The position numbers and the translations under genes are program-made. A stretch of DNA of 64,000 nucleotides from Actinoplanes derwentensis (GTDB lineage Bacteria > Actinomycetota > Actinomycetes > Mycobacteriales > Micromonosporaceae). The stretch spans positions 6,186,001 through 6,250,000 of the forward strand of contig NZ_LT629758.1 of the NCBI RefSeq assembly GCF_900104725.1. The letters are read 5' to 3'. Under the pieces are notes generated by a model. It was not told where the DNA came from and made no database searches. It saw only the letters and a list, made by a program, of their open reading frames with translations. Positions 44,439 to 58,412 of this stretch are shown piece after piece; position 1 is the stretch's first letter, and the number at the start of each line of letters is the position of its first letter.

Positions 44439-45236
44439 CTACAACCAGGCCTTGATCGCGTCAACCGTCTCTTCGGGTGCACTCAGGTTAGGGCAGTGCC
44501 CGGTGGCGTTGAGCGCGGTGAAAGTGCTGTCCGGCGTGTGCTTGTGGACGTACTCGCCGACCACGTCGGGCGCGATCACATCGTCCGAACACTGCAGGAT
44601 GAGCGAGCGGACCCGCAGCTTCGGCAGGTCCTCCCGGTTGTCGGAGAGGAACGTGACCTTGGCGAACTTCTTGGCGATCGCCGGGTCGGTGCGGCAGAAG
44701 CTGTTCGTCAGCTCCTCGCCCAGCTCCGGGCGCTCCGGGTTGCCCATGATGACCGGGGCCATCGCGCTCGACCAGCCCAGATAGTTGCTGTCCAGCGACT
44801 CCAGCATCTGCTCGATGTCGGACCGCTCGAACCCGCCGACGTAACCGGCGGACTGGTCGTCGATGTACCGCGGGGACGGGCCGACCATCACGATCCCGCC
44901 GAACCGGTCCGGTTCCCGGTTCGCGGCCAGCACGCCGATCATCGAACTCACCGAGTGGCCCACGAAGATCACGTCGCGCAGGTCGTGCTCGCGGAGGATC
45001 TCCAGGACGTCCTCGGCATATCCCGCCAGAGTCCCGTGCCGGGCGTCCCGGTAAGCCGACAGGTCCGATTTGCCGTTACCGACGTGATCGAAGAGGACGA
45101 TCCGGTGCGTGTCCTGGAAGGCCGGGGTGACAAAACGCCACATGTTCTGATCGCAGCCGTACCCGTGAGCGAACAACATCGGACGACCATCCATGGCACC
45201 CGAGATCGTCACGGCGTTTCTCTGCTTCGTACTCAT
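44439..45236 (-). CDS. RsbQ-like alpha/beta hydrolase
   Basis: 265 residues from ATG 45236. HGYGCDQNMWRFVTPAF, FDHVGNGKSDLSAY, VGHSVSSMIG, MVGPSPRY, GGFERSDIEQMLESLDSNYLGW and LILQCSDDVIAP match B. subtilis RsbQ almost segment by segment. The triad is Ser95, Asp218 or Asp219 and His247. RsbQ activates the phosphatase RsbP under energy stress and shares its fold with plant strigolactone and karrikin receptors. The gene lies 29 bp before the phosphatase. The open frame extends to 45497 without homology. Confidence 0.9.
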   Translation of the reverse strand: MSTKQRNAVTISGAMDGRPMLFAHGYGCDQNMWRFVTPAFQDTHRIVLFDHVGNGKSDLSAYRDARHGTLAGYAEDVLEILREHDLRDVIFVGHSVSSMIGVLAANREPDRFGGIVMVGPSPRYIDDQSAGYVGGFERSDIEQMLESLDSNYLGWSSAMAPVIMGNPERPELGEELTNSFCRTDPAIAKKFAKVTFLSDNREDLPKLRVRSLILQCSDDVIAPDVVGEYVHKHTPDSTFTALNATGHCPNLSAPEETVDAIKAWL

Positions 45237-45526
45237 GTGATCGTGGCGCGCCCGGGCATGCTGCGGCCCGCGGGAGCGCCCCTCCCTTCCTGCACGCGAA
45301 TGATGTGTCGCACACCCGGATAGTGACCCGGGACACGAACCAGCCCTTTCGAGCCGATCGATGCCGAGTCCGGGTAACCATACGACTCCGGAGCGTTTCG
45401 CACGACGCCCACCTTGTCCGCCATTCGTGTCCGCTGTCTCCCACGGGCCACCCCGTCCCACTGGCGCACCCGGCCTAACCTGGGCAAGGAGTCTCATGTC
45501 CGGGCACGCGGGAGGAGATCGAATTC

Positions 45527-47263
45527 ATGGCCGACCAGCAACCGGGTGACACCACACCGGTCGCCGGAATGCCCGACCCCACCCGAAACGCCGGATCCGG
45601 CGAGGGCGAGCCGCCGACCGCGGATCTGCCCGGGCGGTGGAGCGGGGCCGCGGCGGTTCCCGAGCAGGGTGGGCCGCGCCGCTCACGGTGGTCCCGCGTC
45701 AAAGACCGATTGGCTGGTACGGGTGGGCAAGCCGCCGACCTGGACGACCGCACCACGGTCCCCGCCGTCGACCCGTGGGCCGATCAGGACACTCCGGCCT
45801 GGCCGGACGTCTACACCACACCACCCGCCGACCCGACCCTCTTCGACGGCCCCGCCGAGCGGACTCTGTTCGAGACGTCCCCGGCGCCCTCGCCCGCCCT
45901 GGTGAACCGCACCCCGTTCGGAGCGTCCCCGTCGGCCTCTCCCCCGTCAGCCGAGCGCACGCTCTTCGAGACGTCTCCGGCGCCCTCATCGGGTGGTGCG
46001 GCGACCGCCCCGGCCTCGCGGGCGGCCGACTCGGCGCCGCGACCGTCCCTGCTGGATCGGGTCCGGCGCGAGACGGAACGGCTACGGAAGGAGACCTTGG
46101 CCGCCGCGCGCGAGCCGGTCAATCCGGCACCGGTACCGCCGCCACCACCGCCGTATCAGCCCGTCGGCCCGGCTCCCGGTACCTACCCGCCACCGGCCGG
46201 AGGCACCGGCCTGCCGCCGCTGGTCCGGCCGAAATGGCAGGTGTGGGGGCAGCAGGCCGCCGCGAGCAGCAGGGAAGCCGCGGCTGCGGCCCCCGAGCGA
46301 CTCCGTTCCTGGGGACAGCAGGCCACCGAAATGGGCCGGCAAGTCGCGGACAAGGGCCGCCAGCTCGCGGACCCAGGTCGCCAGAGCGCGGACCACAGCC
46401 GGCAAGTCGCAGACCCGAGTCGCCAGAGCGGGCACGTCGCAGATCCGAAGCGGCCGAGCGGGCAGGGCGCGGACCCGAGGCGGCATGCCGCCGACCAGAG
46501 CCGGCAAGTAGCGGACCCGAGGCGGCCGGGCGCCGGCCAAGGGCAGCAGGTCGCCGCCGGTGTGCCCGGGAAGCTGCGGGCGTGGCGGCGTAAGGCTGCT
46601 CCGGAGGCCGCCGCGCCGCCACGGATCCCGGTCCAGTCACGGCCGGGCGCGCGACCCTGGACGCCCACCCCGCCGAAGCCCCGGCGCCGGTTCCGGCGGT
46701 TGCGGCGGCTCGTTCTGGTGGTGACGGTGGTGATCGCGCTGTTCACGGTCGGGCCGTACGTTCAGCCGCACATCCCGGTGCTGAACCAGTATCCGGTGAC
46801 GGCGATCCTGCCGGACGGCTTCGCCGACCTGACGCTGCGGGACACCTCGGCCGGGCGGCAGGCCGCGCAGAAGCTGGCCGAACAGTTGCAGGAGGCGGGA
46901 GCCGGCAGCGACACGTTCGCCGGGATCTACGGCGACGGGAAGGGCAAACGGGTCACCGTCTTCGGTGTGACCGGGTTGCGCCTGACCCCGGGTTCCGACG
47001 TGGAGGCCCAACTCGGCCGGCTGTCCGACTCGCTGAAGCTGAAGAACGTGCAGTCCTACGACACCGGCGTGTTCGGCGTGCACCAGCGATGCGGAACCGG
47101 CCGCCTGGACGGCACATCGGTGGTCGCCTGCAGCTGGGCCGACCATGGCAGCCTGGCCACGGTCCTGCTCACCCGCCGTTCCCTGGAGGAGAGCGCCGAC
47201 CTGGTGTCCCGCCTGCGCAGCACGGTCCTGACCACCTCAGCCTCCCTGACCCCACTCGTCTGA
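45527..47263 (+). CDS. Membrane protein with repeat-rich cytoplasmic region and extracytoplasmic C-x12-C-x-WADHGSL domain
   Basis: 578 residues with a single membrane helix near 393-412 (RRLVLVVTVVIALFTVG). The N-terminal 390 residues are disordered. They include ERTLFETSPAP twice and, at about residues 266-325, some nine 7-10 residue repeats of RQVADPS type. The C-terminal 165 residues lie outside and form a compact domain (VTAILPDGFADLTLRD through RCGTGRLDGTSVVACSWADHGSL). The two cysteines probably pair. The gene at 61173 has the same C-terminal domain. The start is ATG 45527 with GGAGGAG-like purines upstream. Function unknown. Confidence 0.8.
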   Translation: MADQQPGDTTPVAGMPDPTRNAGSGEGEPPTADLPGRWSGAAAVPEQGGPRRSRWSRVKDRLAGTGGQAADLDDRTTVPAVDPWADQDTPAWPDVYTTPPADPTLFDGPAERTLFETSPAPSPALVNRTPFGASPSASPPSAERTLFETSPAPSSGGAATAPASRAADSAPRPSLLDRVRRETERLRKETLAAAREPVNPAPVPPPPPPYQPVGPAPGTYPPPAGGTGLPPLVRPKWQVWGQQAAASSREAAAAAPERLRSWGQQATEMGRQVADKGRQLADPGRQSADHSRQVADPSRQSGHVADPKRPSGQGADPRRHAADQSRQVADPRRPGAGQGQQVAAGVPGKLRAWRRKAAPEAAAPPRIPVQSRPGARPWTPTPPKPRRRFRRLRRLVLVVTVVIALFTVGPYVQPHIPVLNQYPVTAILPDGFADLTLRDTSAGRQAAQKLAEQLQEAGAGSDTFAGIYGDGKGKRVTVFGVTGLRLTPGSDVEAQLGRLSDSLKLKNVQSYDTGVFGVHQRCGTGRLDGTSVVACSWADHGSLATVLLTRRSLEESADLVSRLRSTVLTTSASLTPLV

Positions 47264-47322
47264 AACGACCAGCCCGGCGAGTTCAGGCACACCCCAGCCC
47301 TCGACCGACCGCGTCGCGTTGC

Positions 47323-47422
47323 GTGGTGAGCTGGGGTGCGATCCGAACCGCAACTCACCACACGTCCACTGCCGCACCACTGCGTGCTGAGCTGGGGTTC
47401 GGATCGAACCGCAACTCACCAC
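47323..47422. repeat. Pair of 39-bp palindromic repeats, copies G and H
   Basis: Copies at 47323-47361 and 47384-47422, start-to-start 61 bp with a 22-bp spacer. Copy G has left arm GTGGTGAGCTGGGGTGCGA and right arm CCGAACCGCAACTCACCAC. They lie in the roughly 310-bp gap between the convergent membrane protein gene and plsC. The rest of the gap shows nothing recognisable. Confidence 0.88.
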
Positions 47423-47574
47423 GCGGGTGTGGGTTCGGGGCTTGGTGGAGGCGGGGCACCAGGCCGGGGCACCGCATTCGGCCCGGCGGTCGCGGGGCGG
47501 CCTTGACCGGCCGCTCTCCTCGCGTGGTCGGTGCGGGAGGTGCGGATTCGGCGGGAGTGCCTACTCGTACGAGA

Positions 47575-48252
47575 TCAGCTGGATTTCTCTTCGCGTTTGG
47601 GGGCGTACCGCGGGATGTACTCCTGGCCGGTGAGGCGCTGGATGTCGGTCATCACCTGGTCGGTCAGCTCGCGGAGGGAGTGCCGGTCGTCGGAGCGCCC
47701 GGTCGTCTCGATCGGCTTGCCGAACTTGATGCTGATCACGTCGCGCATCGGGCTCGGGTAGAGCTGGCCGATGGGCTGGACCTTCTCGGTGCCCTGCACG
47801 CCGACCGGGATGATCGGGACACCGGCGGCGACCGCGAGCCGGGCCACGCCGGTGCGGCCGCGGTAGAGCCGGCCGTCGGGTGAGCGGGTGCCCTCGGGGT
47901 AGACGGCGACCAGGTCACCGCCGCGCAGCGCGGGGATCGCGGCGTCGAAGGCGGTGAGGGCGGCGCGGCCACCGGCACGCTCGACCCGGATGGCGCCGAC
48001 CCCGGCCATCACCTGGCGGAAGAGGAATCCCTTGACCCCGGTACCGGTGAAATAGTCGGCTTTGGCCCAGAACGCCAGGTGCCGGTCGACCACTGCGGCG
48101 AGGAAGAGTTCGTCAGCGACCGAGAGGTGGTTGCTGGCGAAGATCGCGCCACCGGTGAGCGGGACGTGCTCGATGCCTTCGACGTGCGGCTGCCAGCCGG
48201 CCATCAGAACCTTGCCGAGCGTGAGCTTGCCGAACGAGTAGAGCAGCGGCAA
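47575..48252 (-). CDS. 1-acyl-sn-glycerol-3-phosphate acyltransferase (PlsC family)
   Basis: 225 residues. The acyltransferase motif NHLSVADE (NHx4D) lies near residue 41, then VERAGG and the second motif YPEGTRSPDGRLYRGRTGVARLA, followed by VPIIPVGVQGTEKVQP. The enzyme makes phosphatidic acid in membrane lipid synthesis. There is a hydrophobic stretch at the N-terminus but no clear membrane helix. The family also includes lysophospholipid acyltransferases with other acceptors. Confidence 0.9.
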   Translation of the reverse strand: MPLLYSFGKLTLGKVLMAGWQPHVEGIEHVPLTGGAIFASNHLSVADELFLAAVVDRHLAFWAKADYFTGTGVKGFLFRQVMAGVGAIRVERAGGRAALTAFDAAIPALRGGDLVAVYPEGTRSPDGRLYRGRTGVARLAVAAGVPIIPVGVQGTEKVQPIGQLYPSPMRDVISIKFGKPIETTGRSDDRHSLRELTDQVMTDIQRLTGQEYIPRYAPKREEKSS

Positions 48253-48394
48253 CTTCGTCCTCCGGGACGCGGTGGGGCGGGGTGGGGTGGTGGTGTTGTG
48301 AGGTTAGCTGACAGTCGCGGCGAGGAGTCTAGTGCCGTCTGACCGGCCCGGACACCCGCCCACCCTTGGCGAACATCCGGGCCGACCCGAAGTG

Positions 48395-51300
48395 TCAGAC
48401 TGCCGAAACGGTCACCGTGACCTGTTCCCCGTCGCCGACCTCACCGGTGAAGCCGCCGGAGAGATCGGCGAACTCCACTGTCGTGGCGAGCGTCTCACCC
48501 GCGACGAACTCCCGGTACGCCTCGACCGCGGCCCGGACCGTCGCCGGCACCGACAGCACCAGCGTGATCCGGTCGCTGACGTCGAGGTCGGCGTCCCGGC
48601 GGGCCTGCTGAACGACGCGGATCACGTCGCGGGCCAGGCCTTCGGTGGCCAGTTCCGGGGTGACCGCCGTGTCGAGGACCACGACACCGCCACCGGCCGG
48701 CAGCGGCGCGGAGTTCTCCACGTCGCTGGCGACCAGCTTCAGCTCGTACTCGCCCTCGGCGAGGGTCACGCCGGCCGCGACCGGAGCGCCGTCGACGAGC
48801 TGCCAGTCACCGGACTTGACCGCCTTGATGACCTGCTGGACCTGCTTGCCGACCCGAGGACCGAGAGCCCGCGGTACGACGGTGAGGACCTGCCGGCAGT
48901 ACGCGGCGACGTCGTCGGTGAAGACCACGTCCTTGACGTTGACCTCGTCCTTGAGCAGGTCACCGAGTCCGGTCAGCTTGTTGCCGTCGGCCGTCGCCAC
49001 GGTGAGCGCGGCCAGCGGCAGCCGGACCCGCAGGCCCTTCGCCTTGCGCAGCGACAGGGCCGCCGAGGCGACGTCGCGGATCGCGTCCATCGACGCGACC
49101 AGTTCGTGGTCGGCCGGGAACGTGTCCGCCGACGGCCAGTCGGTCAGGTGCACCGAACGACCGCCGGTCAGGCCGCGCCAGATCTCCTCAGCCGTCAGCG
49201 GCGCGAGCGGCGCCACCACCCGGGTGAGGGTCTCCAGCACGGTGGCCAGGGTGTCGAAGGCGTCCTCGTCACCGGCCCAGAAACGGTCCCGGGAGCGGCG
49301 CACGTACCAGTTGGTGAGCGCGTCGAGGTAGCTCCTGATGGAAGCCGCCGCACCCGAGATGTCGTATTCATCCATCTGCCGTTGGACGTCTTCGACAAGC
49401 TCGCGCGTCTTCGCCAGGACGTACCGATCGAGAAGGTGTGTCGAATCCGTCCGGAGTTTCGCCTGATAGCCGGAGGCGTTGGCGTAGAGGCTGAAGAAGT
49501 ACCAGACGTTCCAGAGCGGCAGCAGCACCTGGCGCACCGAGTCCCGGATCGCCGGTTCGGTCACCGGCATGTCGCCGCCCCGGAGCACCGGGGAGGACAT
49601 CAGCATCCAGCGCATGGCGTCCGAGCCGTACGTGTCGAACACCCGGTACACGTCCGGATAGTTCCGCAGCGACTTGGACATCTTGCGACCGTCCTCGCCC
49701 AGCAGGATGCCGTGGCTCAGGCAGTTGCGGAACGCGGGCCGGTCGAACAGTGCCGTGGCCAGCACGTGCATGGTGTAGAACCAGCCGCGGGTCTGCCCGA
49801 TGTACTCGACGATGAAGTCGCCCGGGTAGTGGTCCTCGAACCAGTCCTTGTTCTCGAACGGGTAGTGCACCTGGGCGAACGGCATCGAACCGGACTCGAA
49901 CCAGCAGTCCAGCACCTCCGGAACCCGGCGCATGGTGGACTGCCCGGTCGGGTCGTCCGGGTTGGGCCGGGTCAGCTCGTCGACGTGCGGCCGGTGCAGA
50001 TCCGCCACCCGCACCCCGAAGTCGCGCTCCAGCTCGTCGTAGGAGCCGTAGACGTCGACCCGCGGGTACTGCGGGTCGTCCGACTTCCACACCGGGATCG
50101 GCGAGCCCCAGAACCGGTTACGGGAGATCGACCAGTCGCGGGCGTTCGCCAGCCACTTGCCGAACGAGCCGTCCTTGATGTGCGCCGGAGTCCAGTTGAT
50201 CTCCTGGTTCAGCTCGACCATCCGGTCCCGGAACGTGCTCACCGCCACGAACCAGGACGACACCGCCTTGTAGACGAGCGGGGTGTCACAGCGCCAGCAG
50301 TGCGGGTACGAGTGGACGTAGGCGTCGTGGCGCAGCACCACGCCTCGCTCCTTCAGGGCGGCGATCACCGGCTTGTTCGCGTCGAAGACCTGCAGGCCCT
50401 CGAAGTCGGGGACCAGCGAGGTGAACCGGGTGTGCTCGTCGACGGTCACCAGGGTCGGGATGCCGGCGGCGTTGCAGGCGTTCTGGTCGTCCTCACCGAA
50501 GGCCGGGGCCATGTGGACGACACCGGTGCCGTCCTCGGTGGTCACGAAGTCGGCGCCGAGCACCTGGAAGGCGTTCTCCCCGGCCTGCTCGACGAGGAAG
50601 CCGAACAGCGGGGTGTACCTCTTGCCGACCAGATCAGACCCCTGCACGGTACCGACCTGCTCGTAGCCCTCCAACTCCTTCGCGTAGGCACCGACCCGCC
50701 CGGCTCCCACGATGAGCTTTTGACCTGATTCGTCGGACATGACGGCATATTCGATGTCCGGGCCGACGGCGAGGGCCAGGTTCGACGGCAGCGTCCACGG
50801 GGTGGTCGTCCACACCGCGATGTCCTCACCGGTGTCCAGGCGGAACCGGACGGTCAGCGCCGGGTCGGTGCGATCCCGGTAGACGTCGTCCATCCGGGTC
50901 TCGGTGTTCGACAGCGGGGTCTCACAGCGCCAGCAGTACGCCAGGACGCGGAAACCCTCGTACACCAGGCCCTTCTCATGCAGCGTCTTGAACGCCCACA
51001 TGACCGACTCCATGTACGCCGGGTCGAGGGTCTTGTAGTCGTTCTCGAAGTCCACCCACCGGGCCTGACGGGTGACGTACCGCTCCCAGTCCTTGGTGTA
51101 GGCGAGCACCGAAGCCCGGCAGGCCTCGTTGAACTTCTCCACACCCAGGTCGAGGATCTGCGCCTTGCTGGTGATGCCGAGCTGCTTCTCGGTCTCCACC
51201 TCGGCGGGCATGCCGTGGGTGTCCCAGCCGAACCGGCGCTCCACGTGCTTGCCACGCATCGCCTGGTAACGCGGGACCAGGTCCTTCACATAACCGGTGA

Positions 51301-51511
51301 AGAGGTGCCCGTAGTGCGGCAGCCCGTTGGCGAACGGCGGGCCGTCGTAGAAGACGTACTCGTTCGAGCCGTTCTCGCCGGCCGGGCGCTGCTCGACGGA
51401 CGCCTCGAAGGTCTTGTCGGCCGCCCAATGGTCCAGGACGGCACGCTCGACCGCCGGAAGATCCGGACTTGCCGGTACGCCGGTGGCGTCGGTGTGTTTC
51501 GGGTAGGCCAT
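48395..51511 (-). CDS. ileS: Isoleucyl-tRNA synthetase
   Basis: 1038 residues. The HIGH motif reads HYGH in [19 protein letters not shown] and the KMSKS motif is [14 protein letters not shown]. The connective editing domain and C-terminal anticodon-binding part are present. The length and the motifs fit the eukaryotic-like IleRS subtype also found in mycobacteria, which tends to resist mupirocin; that property is inferred. A T-box leader with an Ile specifier precedes it. GAGGGG lies upstream of ATG 51511. Confidence 0.97.
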   Translation of the reverse strand: MAYPKHTDATGVPASPDLPAVERAVLDHWAADKTFEASVEQRPAGENGSNEYVFYDGPPFANGLPHYGHLFTGYVKDLVPRYQAMRGKHVERRFGWDTHGMPAEVETEKQLGITSKAQILDLGVEKFNEACRASVLAYTKDWERYVTRQARWVDFENDYKTLDPAYMESVMWAFKTLHEKGLVYEGFRVLAYCWRCETPLSNTETRMDDVYRDRTDPALTVRFRLDTGEDIAVWTTTPWTLPSNLALAVGPDIEYAVMSDESGQKLIVGAGRVGAYAKELEGYEQVGTVQGSDLVGKRYTPLFGFLVEQAGENAFQVLGADFVTTEDGTGVVHMAPAFGEDDQNACNAAGIPTLVTVDEHTRFTSLVPDFEGLQVFDANKPVIAALKERGVVLRHDAYVHSYPHCWRCDTPLVYKAVSSWFVAVSTFRDRMVELNQEINWTPAHIKDGSFGKWLANARDWSISRNRFWGSPIPVWKSDDPQYPRVDVYGSYDELERDFGVRVADLHRPHVDELTRPNPDDPTGQSTMRRVPEVLDCWFESGSMPFAQVHYPFENKDWFEDHYPGDFIVEYIGQTRGWFYTMHVLATALFDRPAFRNCLSHGILLGEDGRKMSKSLRNYPDVYRVFDTYGSDAMRWMLMSSPVLRGGDMPVTEPAIRDSVRQVLLPLWNVWYFFSLYANASGYQAKLRTDSTHLLDRYVLAKTRELVEDVQRQMDEYDISGAAASIRSYLDALTNWYVRRSRDRFWAGDEDAFDTLATVLETLTRVVAPLAPLTAEEIWRGLTGGRSVHLTDWPSADTFPADHELVASMDAIRDVASAALSLRKAKGLRVRLPLAALTVATADGNKLTGLGDLLKDEVNVKDVVFTDDVAAYCRQVLTVVPRALGPRVGKQVQQVIKAVKSGDWQLVDGAPVAAGVTLAEGEYELKLVASDVENSAPLPAGGGVVVLDTAVTPELATEGLARDVIRVVQQARRDADLDVSDRITLVLSVPATVRAAVEAYREFVAGETLATTVEFADLSGGFTGEVGDGEQVTVTVSAV

Positions 51512-51534
51512 GGTGTTCCCCTCAAGCAGTTCAC

Positions 51535-51720
51535 ATGACGTGACTGCGAGGACGAGCCGGTTTCAGCCCGCGGTACCACCTCGCTTGGCGGTTCGTGGAG
51601 ACCCGCCCGCTCATTCCCGGATGACCTGCGCGGTCCGGTCCGCCCGGTTCTACTAGGGCACCGTGTGCCCGTTCTTCCGGAGGCTCCCCGGTGATGGCCG
51701 GTTCAAAGCCTGCGTGCCGT
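51535..51720 (-). promoter_or_regulatory. T-box riboswitch upstream of ileS (isoleucine, translational type)
   Basis: On the minus strand the T-box sequence AGGTGGTACCGCG is at 51581-51569; its TGGT would pair with the tRNA acceptor end. Upstream, GGCCATCACCGGGGAGCC followed by CTCCGGAAGAACG matches the Stem I region of actinobacterial ileS T-boxes, with ATC as Ile specifier near 51693. No U-run follows the antiterminator region, and the leader ends at the Shine-Dalgarno sequence. This fits sequestration of translation start, as known for mycobacterial ileS. Confidence 0.9.
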
Positions 51721-51813
51721 CAACGATACCGGCCCGGTTTAGATTCCCTCGACCGCATTAACCGGGCGGCCGCTGTGCCGCCCGGTGCGATCGGACCAGA
51801 TCTCAGGAAGCCG

Positions 51814-52230
51814 TCAGGCCTTGGGGAACCAGAGGGCCAGCTCACGCTCGGCGCTCTCCGGCGAGTCGGAGGCGTGCACCAGGTTCTCCCGGTTGGAGAG
51901 AGCCAGGTCACCACGGATCGTGCCGGCCGCCGCCTTCCGGCCGTCGGTCGCGCCGATCATGGCCCGGACCACGTCGATGACCGTGTCACCGGAGAGGACC
52001 ACGGCGGCCAGCGGGCCACTCGTCATGAAATCCTTCAACGGCGGGTAGAAGGCCTTGTCGACGTGCTCGGCGTAGTGCGCGTCGGCCAGCGAGCCGTCCA
52101 TCGTGCGCAACTCCAGCGCCTCGACGGTCAGACCCTTACGCTCGAAACGGGACAGAATCTCGCCGAGCAGTCCGCGGCGGACCGCGTCAGGCTTGATGAG
52201 CACGAGCGAACGTTCGGTGGTGCTGGACAA
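51814..52230 (-). CDS. ndk: Nucleoside diphosphate kinase
   Basis: 138 residues from TTG 52230, with GGAGG 7 nt upstream. [23 protein letters not shown] and the active-site region [18 protein letters not shown], with the catalytic His in NxxHASD, are typical. Ndk passes phosphate from ATP to other nucleoside diphosphates. The frame extends to 52266 but the ribosome binding site decides for TTG. In actinobacteria ndk lies near folC and valS, as here. Confidence 0.96.
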   Translation of the reverse strand: MSSTTERSLVLIKPDAVRRGLLGEILSRFERKGLTVEALELRTMDGSLADAHYAEHVDKAFYPPLKDFMTSGPLAAVVLSGDTVIDVVRAMIGATDGRKAAAGTIRGDLALSNRENLVHASDSPESAERELALWFPKA

Positions 52231-52383
52231 CGCAGTTCCTCCGTTGCAAGGGGACAGGGCCGACACGCGGGGAGTTCAGCCTATCGGTACCAGGAACGGC
52301 GCGAGCAGCGATGTCCGCACTGGCGCACTTTCGCGGACGCACCGCCGGGTCATAACCTGACGGGAACTACCGGGAGGTCCACA

Positions 52384-56697
<4,314 letters not shown>

Positions 56698-56706
56698 CCG
56701 GAAGAT

Positions 56707-56734
56707 CCCGGGCGGCCCGACACGGCCGCCCGGG
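56707..56734. terminator. Bidirectional terminator hairpin
   Basis: CCCGGGCGGCC and GGCCGCCCGGG are exact reverse complements with a 6-nt loop. It lies between the convergent VOC gene and DUF4233 gene, 9 and 2 bp from their stops. No T-run is present. Confidence 0.7.
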
Positions 56735-56736
56735 GT

Positions 56737-57087
56737 TCAGCCGAGGATGCTGCGGCGGACGTGCAGGGCGTACACCCACGCCAGCCCGAAGATCACGCCG
56801 ACCGCCGCGAGGGTCCAGTGCAGGAACCCTCCGGCGAGCAGCAGCACCTGAACACCGGAGCCGGCGGCCCAGGCCCAGTTCCGTTTCATCATCCCGGTCA
56901 GGATCGCCGCCACCACGGTCAGCACGACGACCGCGATGATCGGCGGGCCGCTGCGATCACCGGCGAGCATCTTCAGCGGCGCGATCATGAGCAGGAGCAC
57001 GATCACTTCGAACCCGAGTGTGGCCGCGCCCAGACCCCGTACCGCCGCCTCGGGATTTTTAAGACCGGAAGGCTTGGACTCGGTCAT
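56737..57087 (-). CDS. DUF4233 domain-containing membrane protein
   Basis: 116 residues with four predicted membrane helices. NPEAAVRGLGAATLGFEVIVLLLMIAPL is the DUF4233 signature, and GGFLHWTLAAVGVIFGLAWVYALHVR follows. The ATG overlaps the folC stop by 4 bp. The family is nearly always next to folC in actinobacteria; the function is unknown. Confidence 0.92.
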   Translation of the reverse strand: MTESKPSGLKNPEAAVRGLGAATLGFEVIVLLLMIAPLKMLAGDRSGPPIIAVVVLTVVAAILTGMMKRNWAWAAGSGVQVLLLAGGFLHWTLAAVGVIFGLAWVYALHVRRSILG

Positions 57088-58412
57088 CGCTTGAGCAGTT
57101 TCCGTGCGTCGGCGACGGTCACCACCGAGCCGGTGATCAGCACTCCGACGCCACTGAGTTCACCGGACGAGTCGTCTTCGGCGAGGAACACGGCCTCGGC
57201 GATGGCGTCCGGCATCGTGTCGCTGACGGTGACCCGGTCCTCGCCGAAGATCTCGACGGCGAGTTCCCCGAGTTGCTCGGCGGGCATCGACCGGGACGAA
57301 CTGTTCCGGGTGACGACGATCCGGGCGACGGTCGGTTCGAGCAGTTCGAGAAGCCCGGTGACGTCCTTGTCGCCGAGTACCGCCATCACGGCCACCAGGT
57401 GCCGGAAGCCGAATTCCTCTTCCAGCGCGGCCACCGTGGCGGTCATCCCGTGCGGGTTGTGCGCGGTGTCGAGGAGGATGGCCGGGGCGCTGCGGACCCG
57501 TTCCAGCCGGCCCGGCGAGTCGGCGTTGGCGAACCCTTCCCGGATCAGCTCGATCTCGAGTTGCTTGTCCGGCCCGGCACCGAGGAACGCCTCGACGGCG
57601 GCGAGCGCGAGGACGGCGTTCTGTGCCTGGTGAGCGCCGAACAGCGGCAGGAAGACCTCTTCGTAGACACCGCCGAGGCCACGGAGGACCAGCACCTGCC
57701 CGCCGACCGCCTGGGTGCGCTCGACAACCCCGAACTCGCTGCCTTCCCGGGCCAGGGTGGCACCCATGGAGGCGCAGCGTTCCCGGATGGGCCGCAGGGC
57801 GTCCTCGTCCTGGAGCGCGGTGACCACCGTGGCACCCTGGTGAATGATGCCGACCTTGTGCCAGGCGATGTCCTCGATGGTGTCGCCGAGCCACTCGGTG
57901 TGGTCGAGACCGATCGGGGTGAGCACGCAGACGCCGGCTTCGATGACGTTGGTGGCGTCCTCCTCCCCACCGAGCCCGACTTCGACGACCGCGATGTCCA
58001 CGGGCGCGTCGGCGAACGCCGCGTACGCCATGGCCGTGGTCATGTCGAAGTAGGTCAGCGGTTCGGGGTGCCGGTCGTCGACCAGGTCGGCCAGCGGAAC
58101 CACGTCGTTGTACGTGTCGACGAACCGTTCCTCGGACACCGGGTCACCGTCGAGGCTGATGCGTTCCCGGATGCTCTCCAGGTGCGGGCTGGTGTACCGC
58201 CCGGTGTGCAGCCCGTGGGCGTTCAGCAGCGCGTCGATCATCCGGGCCGTGCTGGTCTTGCCGTTCGTCCCGGTCAGGTGGATCGCCGGGTAAGCCCGCT
58301 GCGGGCTGCCCAGCATGTCCATCAGGTCCCGGATCTTCTGCATGTCGAAGATCATGCGGGTGAAGCCGCGCTTCTCCAGCGCGGCTTCCACTTCGGCGTA
58401 TTCGCTGGTCAT
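57084..58412 (-). CDS. folC: Folylpolyglutamate synthase / dihydrofolate synthase
   Basis: 442 residues. The ATP loop GTNGKTSTA lies at 48-56, with [27 protein letters not shown] and LDTAHNPHG further on, all Mur-ligase family signatures. It adds Glu to folates, and also to dihydropteroate if bifunctional. The ATG overlaps the valS stop by 4 bp and the stop overlaps the DUF4233 start, so the three genes are coupled. Confidence 0.96.
   Translation of the reverse strand: MTSEYAEVEAALEKRGFTRMIFDMQKIRDLMDMLGSPQRAYPAIHLTGTNGKTSTARMIDALLNAHGLHTGRYTSPHLESIRERISLDGDPVSEERFVDTYNDVVPLADLVDDRHPEPLTYFDMTTAMAYAAFADAPVDIAVVEVGLGGEEDATNVIEAGVCVLTPIGLDHTEWLGDTIEDIAWHKVGIIHQGATVVTALQDEDALRPIRERCASMGATLAREGSEFGVVERTQAVGGQVLVLRGLGGVYEEVFLPLFGAHQAQNAVLALAAVEAFLGAGPDKQLEIELIREGFANADSPGRLERVRSAPAILLDTAHNPHGMTATVAALEEEFGFRHLVAVMAVLGDKDVTGLLELLEPTVARIVVTRNSSSRSMPAEQLGELAVEIFGEDRVTVSDTMPDAIAEAVFLAEDDSSGELSGVGVLITGSVVTVADARKLLKR

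Noticed and set aside
48332..50728. 798-codon open frame opposite ileS
   Set aside because: Shadow of the IleRS gene; the product is Arg/Asp/Val-rich with no recognisable domain.
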